Below, piece after piece: positions 17,869 through 26,648 of a DNA stretch of 64,000 nt. The stretch spans positions 248,001 through 312,000 of the forward strand of contig CAWGRH010000014.1 of assembly GCA_963824905.1 (NCBI GenBank), read 5' to 3'. A program made the position numbers and the translations under genes. Below the pieces are notes generated by a model, which was given only the letters and a program-made list of their open reading frames with translations, had not been told where the DNA came from and did not search any database. This DNA comes from JAJPKK01 sp963824905. Its GTDB lineage: Bacteria; Pseudomonadota; Alphaproteobacteria; Rhizobiales; Xanthobacteraceae. Numbering within the stretch: position 1 is the first letter of the stretch; every line of letters starts with the position of its first letter.

Positions 17869-19728
17869 TCACCGACCGCCATGGTGATCCCGGATCACCT
17901 CCAAGAACGCTTCGCCGTAACGCGCCAGCTTCGACTCCCCGACGCCGTGCACTTGCGCCATCTCGGCCGCCGTCGTCGGTTTCCGCTTCGCCATATCGAT
18001 CAGGCTGCGGTCGGGCAGGATCACGTAAGCCGGCACGGCCTGCGCCTTGGCGAGCGCGGAGCGGCGCGCGCGCAGGGCCTGGAACAACGCCTGGTCGGCC
18101 TCGCCGTCGCCGAGCGCTACGGCCGCCGCGGCCTTGCGCGCGGCCTTCTTGCCTTCGGTGACGGCGTCGCGGCGTAATTCGAGCGTCGCCTTGCCGGTGA
18201 GCACGGGCCGGCCTGCCGGCAGCACCGTCCAGCGCCCGTAGCCGGTGATGTCGAGCGAGATGAGGCCCGCGGCGTAGAGTTGGCGGAAGATCGAGCGCCA
18301 CTGGTTGCGGTCGTTCTCCTTGCCGACCCCGAAGGTCGGCAGCCGGTCGTGGCCGAATTTGAGGATCGCATCGGTCCCCTCGCCGCGCAGGAGATCGACC
18401 AGGTGCTCGGTGCCGAAGCGCTCGCCGGTGCGCAGGATCGCCGACATCGCCTTCTGCGCGGCGACGGTGCCGTCGATCACTTCGACGCCGCCGCTGCACA
18501 CATCGCAATTGCCGCACGGGCTCGACGGTCTCGCCGAAATAGCGCAGCAGCGTCTGCCGCCGGCACCGCGGCGATTCGCACAGCGCGACCAGCGCATTGA
18601 GGCGCATGCGGTCGACCCGCTTCTGCTCGTCGGACGATGCGCTCTCCTCGATCTGGCGCCGGCGCAGGGTGATGTCGGCCATGCTGAACAGCGTGAGCGT
18701 GTTCGCGGCAAGCCCGTCGCGGCCGGCGCGGCCGATCTCCTGGTAATAGGCCTCGATCGAGGAGGGCATGTTGGCATGGGCGACGAAGCGCACGTCGGGC
18801 TTGTCGATCCCCATGCCGAAAGCGATGGTGGCGACCATCACCACGCCGTCCTCCTGCAGGAACGTGTCCTGGTGGCGCGACCGGTCGTTGGGCTCCATGC
18901 CGGCGTGATAGGCGAGCGCATTGACGCCCTTCGCCGCGCAGGAAGGCCGCGAGCTCCTCCGTCGCCTTGCGCGAGCTGCAATACACGATGCCGCTGTCGC
19001 CGCGATGCGCTGCCGATGAAGCGCAGGAGCTGGCCGCGGCCGTCGCGGCGCGGGCTCATGGCGAGGCGCAGGTTCGGCCGGTCGAAGCCGTGGACGAACA
19101 TCTCCGGCGGCGCCGCGAACAGCCGCGAGGCGACGTCGCCGCGCGTCGCCTCGTCGGCGGTCGCGGTGAAGGCGACGGTCTGGGCGATGCCGAGCGCGTC
19201 CCGCAGCGCCGCGAGGTTCATGTAGTCGGGACGGAAGTCGTGGCCCCACTGGGAAATGCAGTGCGCCTCGTCGACCGCGAGCATCGCGGGCTTCGCGCCG
19301 CGGAGCATCGCCACCATCTCCGGCTTGGCGAGGCGTTCGGGCGCGATATAGGCGAGCCGCAATTCGCCCCGCGCGATCTGCTCCGCGATGTCGCGGTTCT
19401 CGGAAAAATCGTTGGCGGAATTGAGCGCGGCAGCGGCGACGCCGTAGCTCCTGAGCTGCGCGACCTGATTGCGCATCAGCGCGATCAGCGGCGAGACGAC
19501 GATGGTGAGCCCGTCGCGCAGCAGCGCTGGAAGCTGATAGCACAGCGATTTGCCGCTGCCGGTCGGCATGATCGCGAGCACGTCGCGGCCGGCGAGGATC
19601 GCGGCGATGATTTCCGCCTGCCCGTCGCGGAAGGCGGAGAAGCCGAACACGCTGCGCAGCAGTTTGTGGGCGGCAGTCGAGGTCGGCGTCCTGCTCCGCT
19701 GTCCCGTCTTCGACCGCACCGTGGTCAC
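17869..19728 (-). CDS. recQ: ATP-dependent DNA helicase RecQ, three frame breaks
   Basis: RecQ unwinds DNA 3' to 5' in recombination and replication-fork repair. Walker A is PTGSGKS, the DEAH box is AVDEAHCISQWGHDFRPDY, and the second helicase lobe carries GMGIDKPDVRFV and EIGRAGRDG. The zinc cysteines are in CESPRC and CGNCDVC, and an HRDC domain (MAQVHGVGESKLARYGEAFL) ends the protein. The reading is spread over three frames: breaks near 19008, 18928 (CCC) and 18519 (GGG), each one extra base, together restore frame. With these read through, the protein is about 619 residues, normal length. A true pseudogene is possible but less likely given the same pattern in essential genes. Confidence 0.88.
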
Positions 19729-19736
19729 TGTTGGGT

Positions 19737-19834
19737 GTCATCGCCCGGCTGACCTGCGCTGATCCAGTAACCACCGGACTCAAACTAGGCACGGCTCGCG
19801 CACCGAAGGCGCGGGGGTTACTGGATGCCCAGCA
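19737..19834. repeat. Intergenic inverted repeat, degenerate (GATCCAGTAACC type)
   Basis: The left arm (TGTCATCGCCCGGCTGACC, then GATCCAGTAACC) and the right arm (GGTTACTGGATGCCCAGC) at 19816-19834 are partial reverse complements. Better-preserved copies are at 45983-46102 and 51507-51542. It lies between recQ and the priA stop. Confidence 0.75.
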
Positions 19835-19882
19835 CGCAGAGCATGATCAGTCGAATATCGTTCACAGGAAGCTATAGTCGCT

Positions 19883-22059
19883 TCACAGGAAGCTCATGGG
19901 ATCGATGTCGACTTCGAGCTTGACGCCGGTCGCCGCCTTCGGCGCACCCCTCGAGCCAGTCTCGCATGTAGGCGGAGAGATCATGGCCGCGCGGCGCCTT
20001 GACGAGCACGCGGAAGCGATGGCGGCCGCGGATGACCGCGATCGGCGCCTCCGCCGGGCCGAGGATACGCACGGATTCATCATGCAGCGCGGCGCTGCAC
20101 AGGCGGCGCGCGTAACCTTCGGTCGAGGGCCGGTCCGGGCCGGAGACGACGAGGCTCGCGAGTCGCCCGAACGGCGGATAATGGGTGTTTTCGCGCGCCG
20201 CAATCTCGCTCGCGTAGAAGGCCTCGCGGTCGCAGGCGATCAGCGCCCGCATCACCGGATGATCGGGTTGGTGGGTCTGCAGATAAACGAAGCCGCGGCC
20301 CGATTCGCGCCCCGCGCGGCCGCCGACCTGGTGCAGCAGCTGGAAAGTGCGCTCGGCCGCGCGGGGATCGCCGTTGGCGAGCCCGAGATCGGCATCGATG
20401 ATCCCGACCAGGTTGAGGTTGGGGAAATGATGCCCCTTCGCCACCAGCTGGGTGCCGATGACGACGTCGACATGGCCCTCCTCGATCTCCTTGAACTCCT
20501 CGCGCATGCGCTCCGGGGTCGCGATCAGGTCGCTCGACAGCACCATGATTCGCGCTCCCGGTAAACAGCGTCGCCGCCTCCTCCTCGAGCCGCTCGACAC
20601 CGGGGCCGCAGGCGACGAACGACTCGGCCGCCTGGCATTTCGGGCATGCGGCAGGGCGGGGCGTCGCGAAGCCGCAGTGATGACACACGAGCTGCCGCTT
20701 GAAGCGGTGATCGACGAGCCAGGCATCGCAGTGCGGGCAGGCGAAACGGAATCCGCAGGCGCGGCACAGCGTAAGCGGCGCATAGCCGCGGCGATTGAGA
20801 AACAGCAACGCCTGTTCGCCGCGCTCCAACGCAGTCTTGACCGCCGCGGCAAGCCGCGGCGCGACGTAGCGGCCGCGCGGCGGTCCCTCGCGGGTGAGGT
20901 CGATCGCCTCGACGCCCGGCATGTGCTGGCCGCCGAACCGCTCCGGCAGATGCAGGCGGTGGTAGCGCCCGCGCCGCGCGTTGACCTCGGTCTCGATCGA
21001 CGGCGTCGCCGAAGCGAGCACGACGGGGAATTTGGCGATATGCGCGCGTACCACCGCCATGTCGCGGGCATGGTAGTGCACGCCGTCCTCCTGCTTGTAG
21101 GCGGCGTCATGCTCCTCGTCGACGATGACGAGCCCGAGGTCGGCATAGGGCAGGAACAGCGCCGAGCGCGCCCCGGTGACGACGCTGACCTCGCCCGCGG
21201 CCACGCCCTGCCAGGTGCGGGCGCGTTGGCGTGGGCTGAGCGCCGAATGCCATTCCGCCGGCCGCACGCCGAACCGGGCGGCGAAGCGGTCGAGCGACTG
21301 GGCGGTGAGCGCGATTTCCGGCATCAGGATGAGGCTCTGGCGCTTTTGCGCGATCGCCTCCGCCACCGCCTCGAAATAAACCTCGGTCTTGCCCGAGCCG
21401 GTGACGCCGTCGAGCAGGGTCACGGAAAAGCCGCCGTCGCGCACCCGCTCGCGCAGCGCCGCCCCGGCCGTCGCTTGCGGGGCTGAGAAATCGGGCACCG
21501 CATAAGTTGGATCGGGCGGGCGTGCCGGCGCCTCGGCCGGCAGCGCCACGGCCTCGAGCGTGCCTTCGTCGACAAGCCCGTCGATGACGCCGACCGACAC
21601 GCCCGCTTCTCGCGCCGCATCGCCCTTGGCCCGCACCAAGCCGTCGGCGAGAGCTTCGAGCACGCGGGCGCGCGCGGGCGTCATGCGCGCAGGCGGCGGG
21701 CCGGCCAGCCGCACGCCGATGCGGATGCGCTCGGGCCCGAGCTGCTCGCCCATGCGCAATGCCATGCGAAGCACCATGCCCCGCGGGCTCAGCGTGTAGC
21801 CGGATACCCATTCGACGAACTTGCGCAGCTCCGGCTTGAGGGAGGGAATGTCGAGCTTTGCCTCGACGTCCTTCATCCGGTTGTCGAGACGCGGGTTCGG
21901 CGTCGCGTTGTCCGCCCACACCACGGCGGTGCATTCGCGCACGCCGAGCGGCACCCGCACCAGGTCGCCGGGGGCGAGCGCAAGGTCCTCGGGGACCCGG
22001 TAGGAATAGGCGTGGTCGAGCGCGACCGGCACCAGCACGTCGACGATGCGCTTTGCCAT
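19883..22059 (-). CDS. priA: Primosomal protein N' (replication restart helicase), two frame breaks
   Basis: PriA recognises stalled forks and reloads the replicative helicase. The protein starts MAKRIVDVLVPVALDHAYSY, has Walker A GVTGSGKTEVYFEA and a DEEH box in VIVDEEHDAAYKQEDG. The zinc cluster is CRACGFRFACPHC, CHHCG and CPKC, and motif V/VI regions are IGTQLVAKGHHFPN and QVGGRAGR. A frame break near 20558 (CCC) and a second near 19948 (CCCC) each add one base. After correction the C-terminus is the usual VKLEVDIDPMSFL, ending at 19883. ATG 22059 is the family start; the GTG at 22173 is an upstream extension. Divergent from xerC. Confidence 0.9.
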
Positions 22060-22118
22060 AGGCCCGGCCGAAATCCGTCGTTTAAGGAAGCTCACACCAA
22101 CAGGTGAGATAAACCAAT

Positions 22119-23132
22119 ATGGGGTCGCAGCGAAAGAATAGCAGGCGCGTGGTGGGGAAGACCGAACCGGCACGAGGCGAAACGGAGGGCACCGAGCACC
22201 TCTATGCTGCTCCGGACACCGCCCGCGAAATCGTGCAATGGCTCGCCTATCTGGGCGCCGAGCGGAGGATGTCGCCGGAGACCGTCGAGGCCTATGGCCG
22301 AGACGTGCGCCAGTTCCTCGCCTTTCTCAACGATCATTTCGGCCGCCGCGTCAGCCTCGCGATGCTGGGTGAGCTCGCGACGCGCGACGTGCGTGCCTTC
22401 ATGGCGCATCGGCGCAGCGAAGGCATCGGCGGCCGCTCGCTGATGCGCGGGCTCGCCGGCGCGCGCTCGTTCGCCCGCTTCCTCGAACGGCAGGGGAAGG
22501 GGCGGGTTGCGGCGCTCTCCGCGATCCGCGCGCCGAAGGTCGAAAAGACACTGCCCAAGCCACTCGCGGTGACGCCGGCGCGGCGGATTGCCGACACCGG
22601 GCTGCGGGCGGGCGAGGAGCGCGAGCCCTGGGTGCTGGCGCGCGACGCCGCGGTGCTGGCGCTGCTTTACGGCTCGGGGCTGCGCATCTCCGAGGCGCTC
22701 GGGCTCAAAGTCCGGGAGGTGCCCAAGCCCGGGGCCGGCGATTCCATCACCGTGATGGGTAAGGGCCGCAAGCCACGCATGGTGCCGGTGCTGCAGCCGG
22801 TGCTCGTCCTCATCGCCGAATATGTCGCGCTATGTCCCTATGCGGCGACACCGGACCGGCCGCTGTTCGTCGGCGCCAAGGGCGGACCGTTGTCACCGCG
22901 CATCATCCAGCTCGTCATGGAACGGTTACGCGGCGTGCTCAATCTGCCGGAGACGGCGACGCCGCATGCGCTGCGCCATTCCTTCGCGACCCACCTCCTG
23001 GGCCGCGGCGGCGATCTGCGCGCGATCCAGGAGCTGCTCGGACATGCCTCGCTGTCGACGACGCAGATCTATACCGCGATCGACACCGAGCGCCTGCTCG
23101 AGGTCTACAACAGCGCCCATCCGCGCGCCTGA
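22119..23132 (+). CDS. xerC: Tyrosine recombinase XerC
   Basis: With XerD this enzyme resolves chromosome dimers at dif. The 337-residue protein has the SAM-like N-domain (IVQWLAYLGAERRMSPETVEAYGRD) and the catalytic domain with arginine I in GSGLRISEALGLK, lysine in MGKGRKPRMVPV, HALRHSFATHL, LGHASLSTTQIYT and the nucleophile tyrosine in TQIYT. It is slightly long at the N-terminus because the first ATG (22119) was used; a shorter start is possible. It lies divergently from priA with 59 bp between starts, a frequent alphaproteobacterial arrangement. Confidence 0.95.
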   Translation: MGSQRKNSRRVVGKTEPARGETEGTEHLYAAPDTAREIVQWLAYLGAERRMSPETVEAYGRDVRQFLAFLNDHFGRRVSLAMLGELATRDVRAFMAHRRSEGIGGRSLMRGLAGARSFARFLERQGKGRVAALSAIRAPKVEKTLPKPLAVTPARRIADTGLRAGEEREPWVLARDAAVLALLYGSGLRISEALGLKVREVPKPGAGDSITVMGKGRKPRMVPVLQPVLVLIAEYVALCPYAATPDRPLFVGAKGGPLSPRIIQLVMERLRGVLNLPETATPHALRHSFATHLLGRGGDLRAIQELLGHASLSTTQIYTAIDTERLLEVYNSAHPRA

Positions 23133-23201
23133 TCCCCCTTGCGCGGGCGGCGCGGTCCGCGGCATGGTCGGCGCCCATCGTCAACCAACGGGGAGAGGGC
23201 G

Positions 23202-23814
23202 ATGCCCGAAGCTCATGAACAGGTCGAACATGCCGAGCACATCGAGCATGCCGGCGGGGTCAGCAAGAAGATCGCCCTGGTCATCGCGGTGATGGCGCTG
23301 TTTCTCGCGTTCTCCGAGGTGCTGGGCAAGAGCGCCCAGACCGAGGCGATGAACCTCAACATCAAAGCCTCCGACCTGTGGAATTTCTTCCAGGCGAAGA
23401 ACATCCGCCGGACCGTGGTGCTCACCGCCGCGGAGGCAAAGAAGGCCGAGGCGACGGCCGCAGCCGAGGTCCAGGCGCGCGAGCCGATCGCTCAGCAGAT
23501 CGCGCAATGGGAGAAGACCGCAGCGCGCTACCGCTCCGAGCCGGAGACCGGCGAGGGCACGGTCGAACTCGCCGAGCGCGCCAAGCATGCCGAGCATGAG
23601 CGCGACACCAAGCTTGCGCAATACCACAATTACGAGCTCGCCTCGGCGGCGTTCCAGATCGGCATCGTGCTGTGCTCGGCCGCGGTCATCACCGGAATGA
23701 TGCTGCTCGCCTGGCTCGCCGGCGGCGTCGCCGCGGTCGGCATCGCCCTCGTGGGGCTCGGCCTGTTCGCGCCGCATCTGCTGCATTGGGGTGAGACACC
23801 GCGAGGGCTCGTAG
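23202..23814 (+). CDS. DUF4337-like membrane protein, uncertain C-terminus
   Basis: ATG 23202 follows GGGGAGAGGG. The product starts MPEAHEQVEHAEHIEHAGG and has a hydrophobic segment (about 25-42). A long Glu/Ala/Lys-rich helical region follows (about 60-145), then two C-terminal membrane helices (about 150-200, with IGIVLCSAAVITGMMLLAWL), the DUF4337 layout. No in-frame stop occurs until 24632, so the frame would run antisense through lpd, which I reject. If the GGGG near 23790 contains one extra G, a stop falls at 23812-23814, the end given here. Function unknown. Confidence 0.7.
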
Positions 23815-23915
23815 CCCGGATTGAGCGCATGCGAAATCCGGGGGCGGCGCAAAATTATCGCATTGGAGCGGCTGATCGTTCCGACCCGGATTTCGCTTCG
23901 CTCAATCCAGGCTAC
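23811..23915. repeat. Intergenic inverted repeat (GTAGCCCGGATTGAG type)
   Basis: The left arm begins GTAGCCCGGATTGAGCGCA at 23811 and the right arm ends TCGCTCAATCCAGGCTAC at 23915; they are imperfect reverse complements. It separates the convergent DUF4337-like gene and lpd. Confidence 0.85.
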
Positions 23916-23938
23916 AGCGGGCGCGGGTCATCGGCCGT

Positions 23939-25344
23939 TCACATGCTGATGGCGCGTTTGTCGACCGCCAGCGCCGCTTCCTTGATCGCCTCGCTCAAGG
24001 TCGGGTGCGGGTGGCAGGTGCGCGCGATGTCCTCCGCCGCGCCGCCAAACTCCATGGCGACCGACAGCCTCCGTGATCATGTTGCCGGCGTCGGCGCCGA
24101 TGATGTGGACGCCGAGCACGCGGTCGGTCTTGGCGTCGGCGATGATCTTCACGAACCCGTCGGTCTCGTGGTTGACCTTGGCGCGGCCGTTGGCGGTGAA
24201 CGGAAACTTGCCGACCACATAGGCGACGCCCGCGGCCTTGAGCTCTTCCTCCGTCTTGCCGACCGACGCCACTTCCGGGAACGTGTAGATTACGTTGGGA
24301 ATGACGTCGTAGTTCACGTGGCCGGGCTTGCCGGCGATGATCTCGGCGGCGGCGATCCCCTCGTCCTCCGCCTTGTGGGCGAGCATCGGTCCGGCGATCA
24401 CGTCGCCGATCGCGTAGATGCCGGGGACGTTGGTCGCGTAATGCGCGTCGACGACGATACGGCCGCGGTTGTCACGCGCGACGCCGACCGTGTCGAGGCC
24501 GAGGCCTTCGGTATAGGGCACGCGGCCGACGCAAATCAGCACCGCGTCGGCTTCGATCTCCGTGGGCTTGCCGCCAGCGGCCGGCTCGATGGTCGCCTTG
24601 AGGCGCGGCCCCGACGAATTCGATCGCAGTGACCTTGGAGCCGAGGCGGAAGGTCATGCCCTGCTTTTCCAGGATGCGCTGGAACTGGCGGGCGATCTCG
24701 TTGTCCATGCCCGGCAGGATGCGATCGAGGAATTCGACGACCTCAACGGTCGCGCCGAGCCGCCGCCATACCGAGCCAAGCTCGAGCCCGATCACGCCGG
24801 CACCAACCACGAGGAGCTTGCCCGGCACCTGTTCGAACAACAGCGCGCCGGTCGACGAAACGATGCGCTTCTCGTCGATGGTGATGCCCTTGAGGCGCGC
24901 GATGTCGGAGCCGGTGGCGATCACCATCGCCTTGGTGTCGATCGTGGTCACCGCGCCGTCGGCGGCCGTGACCTCGATCTTGCCCGGCGCGACGATGCGG
25001 CCGACGCCGATAAAGGGGTCGATCCTGTTCTTCTTGAAGAGATAGGCGACACCCTTGACGTTGCCGTCGACGCCCTCGTCCTTGAACTTCTGCATGGCCG
25101 CAAGATCGAGCACCGGCTTGCCGACGCCGATTCCCATTTTGGCGAAGGCGTGGCCCGCCTCGTCGAACAATTCAGAGGCATGGAGCAGCGCTTTCGACGG
25201 AATGCACCCGATGTTGAGGCAGGTGCCGCCGAAGGTCTTGTCCTTCTCGACCACCGCGACCTTCATGCCGAGCTGTGCCGCACGGATGGCGCAGACATAG
25301 CCGCCGGGACCGGTGCCGATGACAGTGAGATCGTAGGTGGGCAT
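23939..25344 (-). CDS. lpd: Dihydrolipoyl dehydrogenase (E3), two frame breaks
   Basis: E3 reoxidises dihydrolipoyl groups of the 2-oxoglutarate dehydrogenase complex with FAD and NAD. The N-terminus MPTYDLTVIGTGPGGYVCAI is the FAD-binding fold, GGTCLNIGCIPSKALL holds the redox disulfide and VVGAGVIGLELGSVWRRLG binds NAD. AIGDVIAGPMLAHKAEDEG and the terminal CHPHPTLSEAIKEAAL supply FAD contacts and the active-site His-Glu. Breaks near 24610 (CCCC) and 24061 (CC) each add one base; corrected, the protein ends DKRAISM at 23939, about 467 residues. It is last in the TCA operon, 16 bp from odhB. As an essential gene, its frameshifts argue for sequence error. Confidence 0.92.
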
Positions 25345-25360
25345 GCGGGAACCTTTGACC

Positions 25361-26626
25361 TCACAAATCCAGCACGAGCCGCGACGGGTCTTCCAACAGC
25401 TCCTTTACCCGCACCAGGAAGGTCACGGCCTCGCGGCCGTCGACGATGCGGTGATCGTAGGACAGCGCGAGATACATCATCGGGCGGATCTCGACCTTGC
25501 CGGCGATCGCCACCGGGCGGTCCTGGATCTTGTGCATGCCGAGGATGCCGGACTGCGGCGCATTGAGGATCGGCGTCGACATCAGCGAGCCGTAGATGCC
25601 GCCATTGGTGATGGTGAAGGTGCCGCCCTGCATGTCCTCGATCTTGAGCTCGCCGTCGCGGGCACGGCGGCCGAGGCCGGCGATCTCCTTCTCGATCTCG
25701 GCGAGCGATTTCCGGTCGCAGTCGCGCACCACCGGCACGACGAGGCCCTTGTCGGTGCCGACGGCGATGCCGATGTGGTAATAGTTCTTGTAGACGATGT
25801 CGGAGCCGTCGATCTCGGCATTGACCGCCGGCACGTCCTTGAGCGCCTGTACGCAGGCCTTCACGAAGAAGCCCATGAAGCCGAGCTTCACGCCGTACTT
25901 CTTCTCGAACAGCTCCCGGTAATGGCTGCGCAACTCCATCACGGTCGCCATGTCGACCTCGTTGAAGGTCGTCAGCATGGCGGCGGTGTTCTGGGCATCC
26001 TTGAGTCGGCGCGCGATTGTCTGGCGCAGCCGCGTCATCCGCACGCGCTCCTCGCGCGCGGCATCGTCGGCGGGCGACGGCGCGCGGACCTGCACCGAGG
26101 CCGCGGGCTGGGGCACCGGCACCGGGCTCATGGCGGCGCGCTCGATCGCGGCGAGCATGTCGCCCTTGGTGACGCGGCCGTCCTTACCGCTGCCGGCGAC
26201 GGCTGCGGGCTCGATCCCCGTTTCGCCGGCGAGGCGGCGCACCGACGGCGCCAGCGGTCCATCGGCTGCCGCGACTTTGGCCGGTGCGGCTGCCGGCGGC
26301 GGAGCAACGGGTGTCACCGGAGGAGCCGGGGCAGCGGCTGCCGGCGCGGGAGCAGCGGCAGGCGCAGCAGCGGGTGCCGCCGCTCCGCCCGCGCCTGGCG
26401 TGATGGCGCCGAGCAAGGCGCCGACCGCGACGGTGTCGCCGTTCTTCGCGGCAATCTCGGAGAGCACGCCGGCCGCCGGCGCGGGCACCTCGATCGTCAC
26501 CTTGTCGGTCTCGAGCTCGACCAAGGGCTCGTCGACGGCAACGGCCTCTCCCGGCTGCTTGAACCATTTGCCGATGGTCGCCTCGGTCACTGATTCGCCG
26601 AGTGTGGGTACCCGAATGTCGGTCAT
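25361..26626 (-). CDS. odhB: Dihydrolipoamide succinyltransferase (E2)
   Basis: E2 is the core of the 2-oxoglutarate dehydrogenase complex and transfers succinyl groups to CoA. The 421-residue protein has an N-terminal lipoyl domain with the lipoylated lysine in ELETDKVTIEV (about 43) and an Ala/Pro linker (about 80-120). A peripheral-subunit-binding domain (LAPSVRRLAGETGIEPAAV) and the catalytic domain follow, with the active-site histidine in ALSYDHRIVDGREAV. ATG 26626 gives the standard MTDIRVPTLGESVTEA start. It lies 22 bp after odhA. Also named sucB. Confidence 0.96.
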   Translation of the reverse strand: MTDIRVPTLGESVTEATIGKWFKQPGEAVAVDEPLVELETDKVTIEVPAPAAGVLSEIAAKNGDTVAVGALLGAITPGAGGAAAPAAAPAAAPAPAAAAPAPPVTPVAPPPAAAPAKVAAADGPLAPSVRRLAGETGIEPAAVAGSGKDGRVTKGDMLAAIERAAMSPVPVPQPAASVQVRAPSPADDAAREERVRMTRLRQTIARRLKDAQNTAAMLTTFNEVDMATVMELRSHYRELFEKKYGVKLGFMGFFVKACVQALKDVPAVNAEIDGSDIVYKNYYHIGIAVGTDKGLVVPVVRDCDRKSLAEIEKEIAGLGRRARDGELKIEDMQGGTFTITNGGIYGSLMSTPILNAPQSGILGMHKIQDRPVAIAGKVEIRPMMYLALSYDHRIVDGREAVTFLVRVKELLEDPSRLVLDL

Positions 26627-26648
26627 GGGATGGTCCTGGCAGCGATTT

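Noticed and set aside
18477..19728. Programmed frameshifting in recQ, priA or lpd
   Set aside because: No conserved slippery heptamer or stimulatory structure was seen, and many unrelated genes share the same one-base pattern.
17411..19792. 793-residue frame spanning recQ and VOC 2
   Set aside because: A composite created by frame breaks; only part is genuine RecQ sequence, and the rest is Arg-rich shadow.
23202..24632. DUF4337 protein with a 280-residue C-terminal extension
   Set aside because: The extension is antisense to lpd and has no domain.
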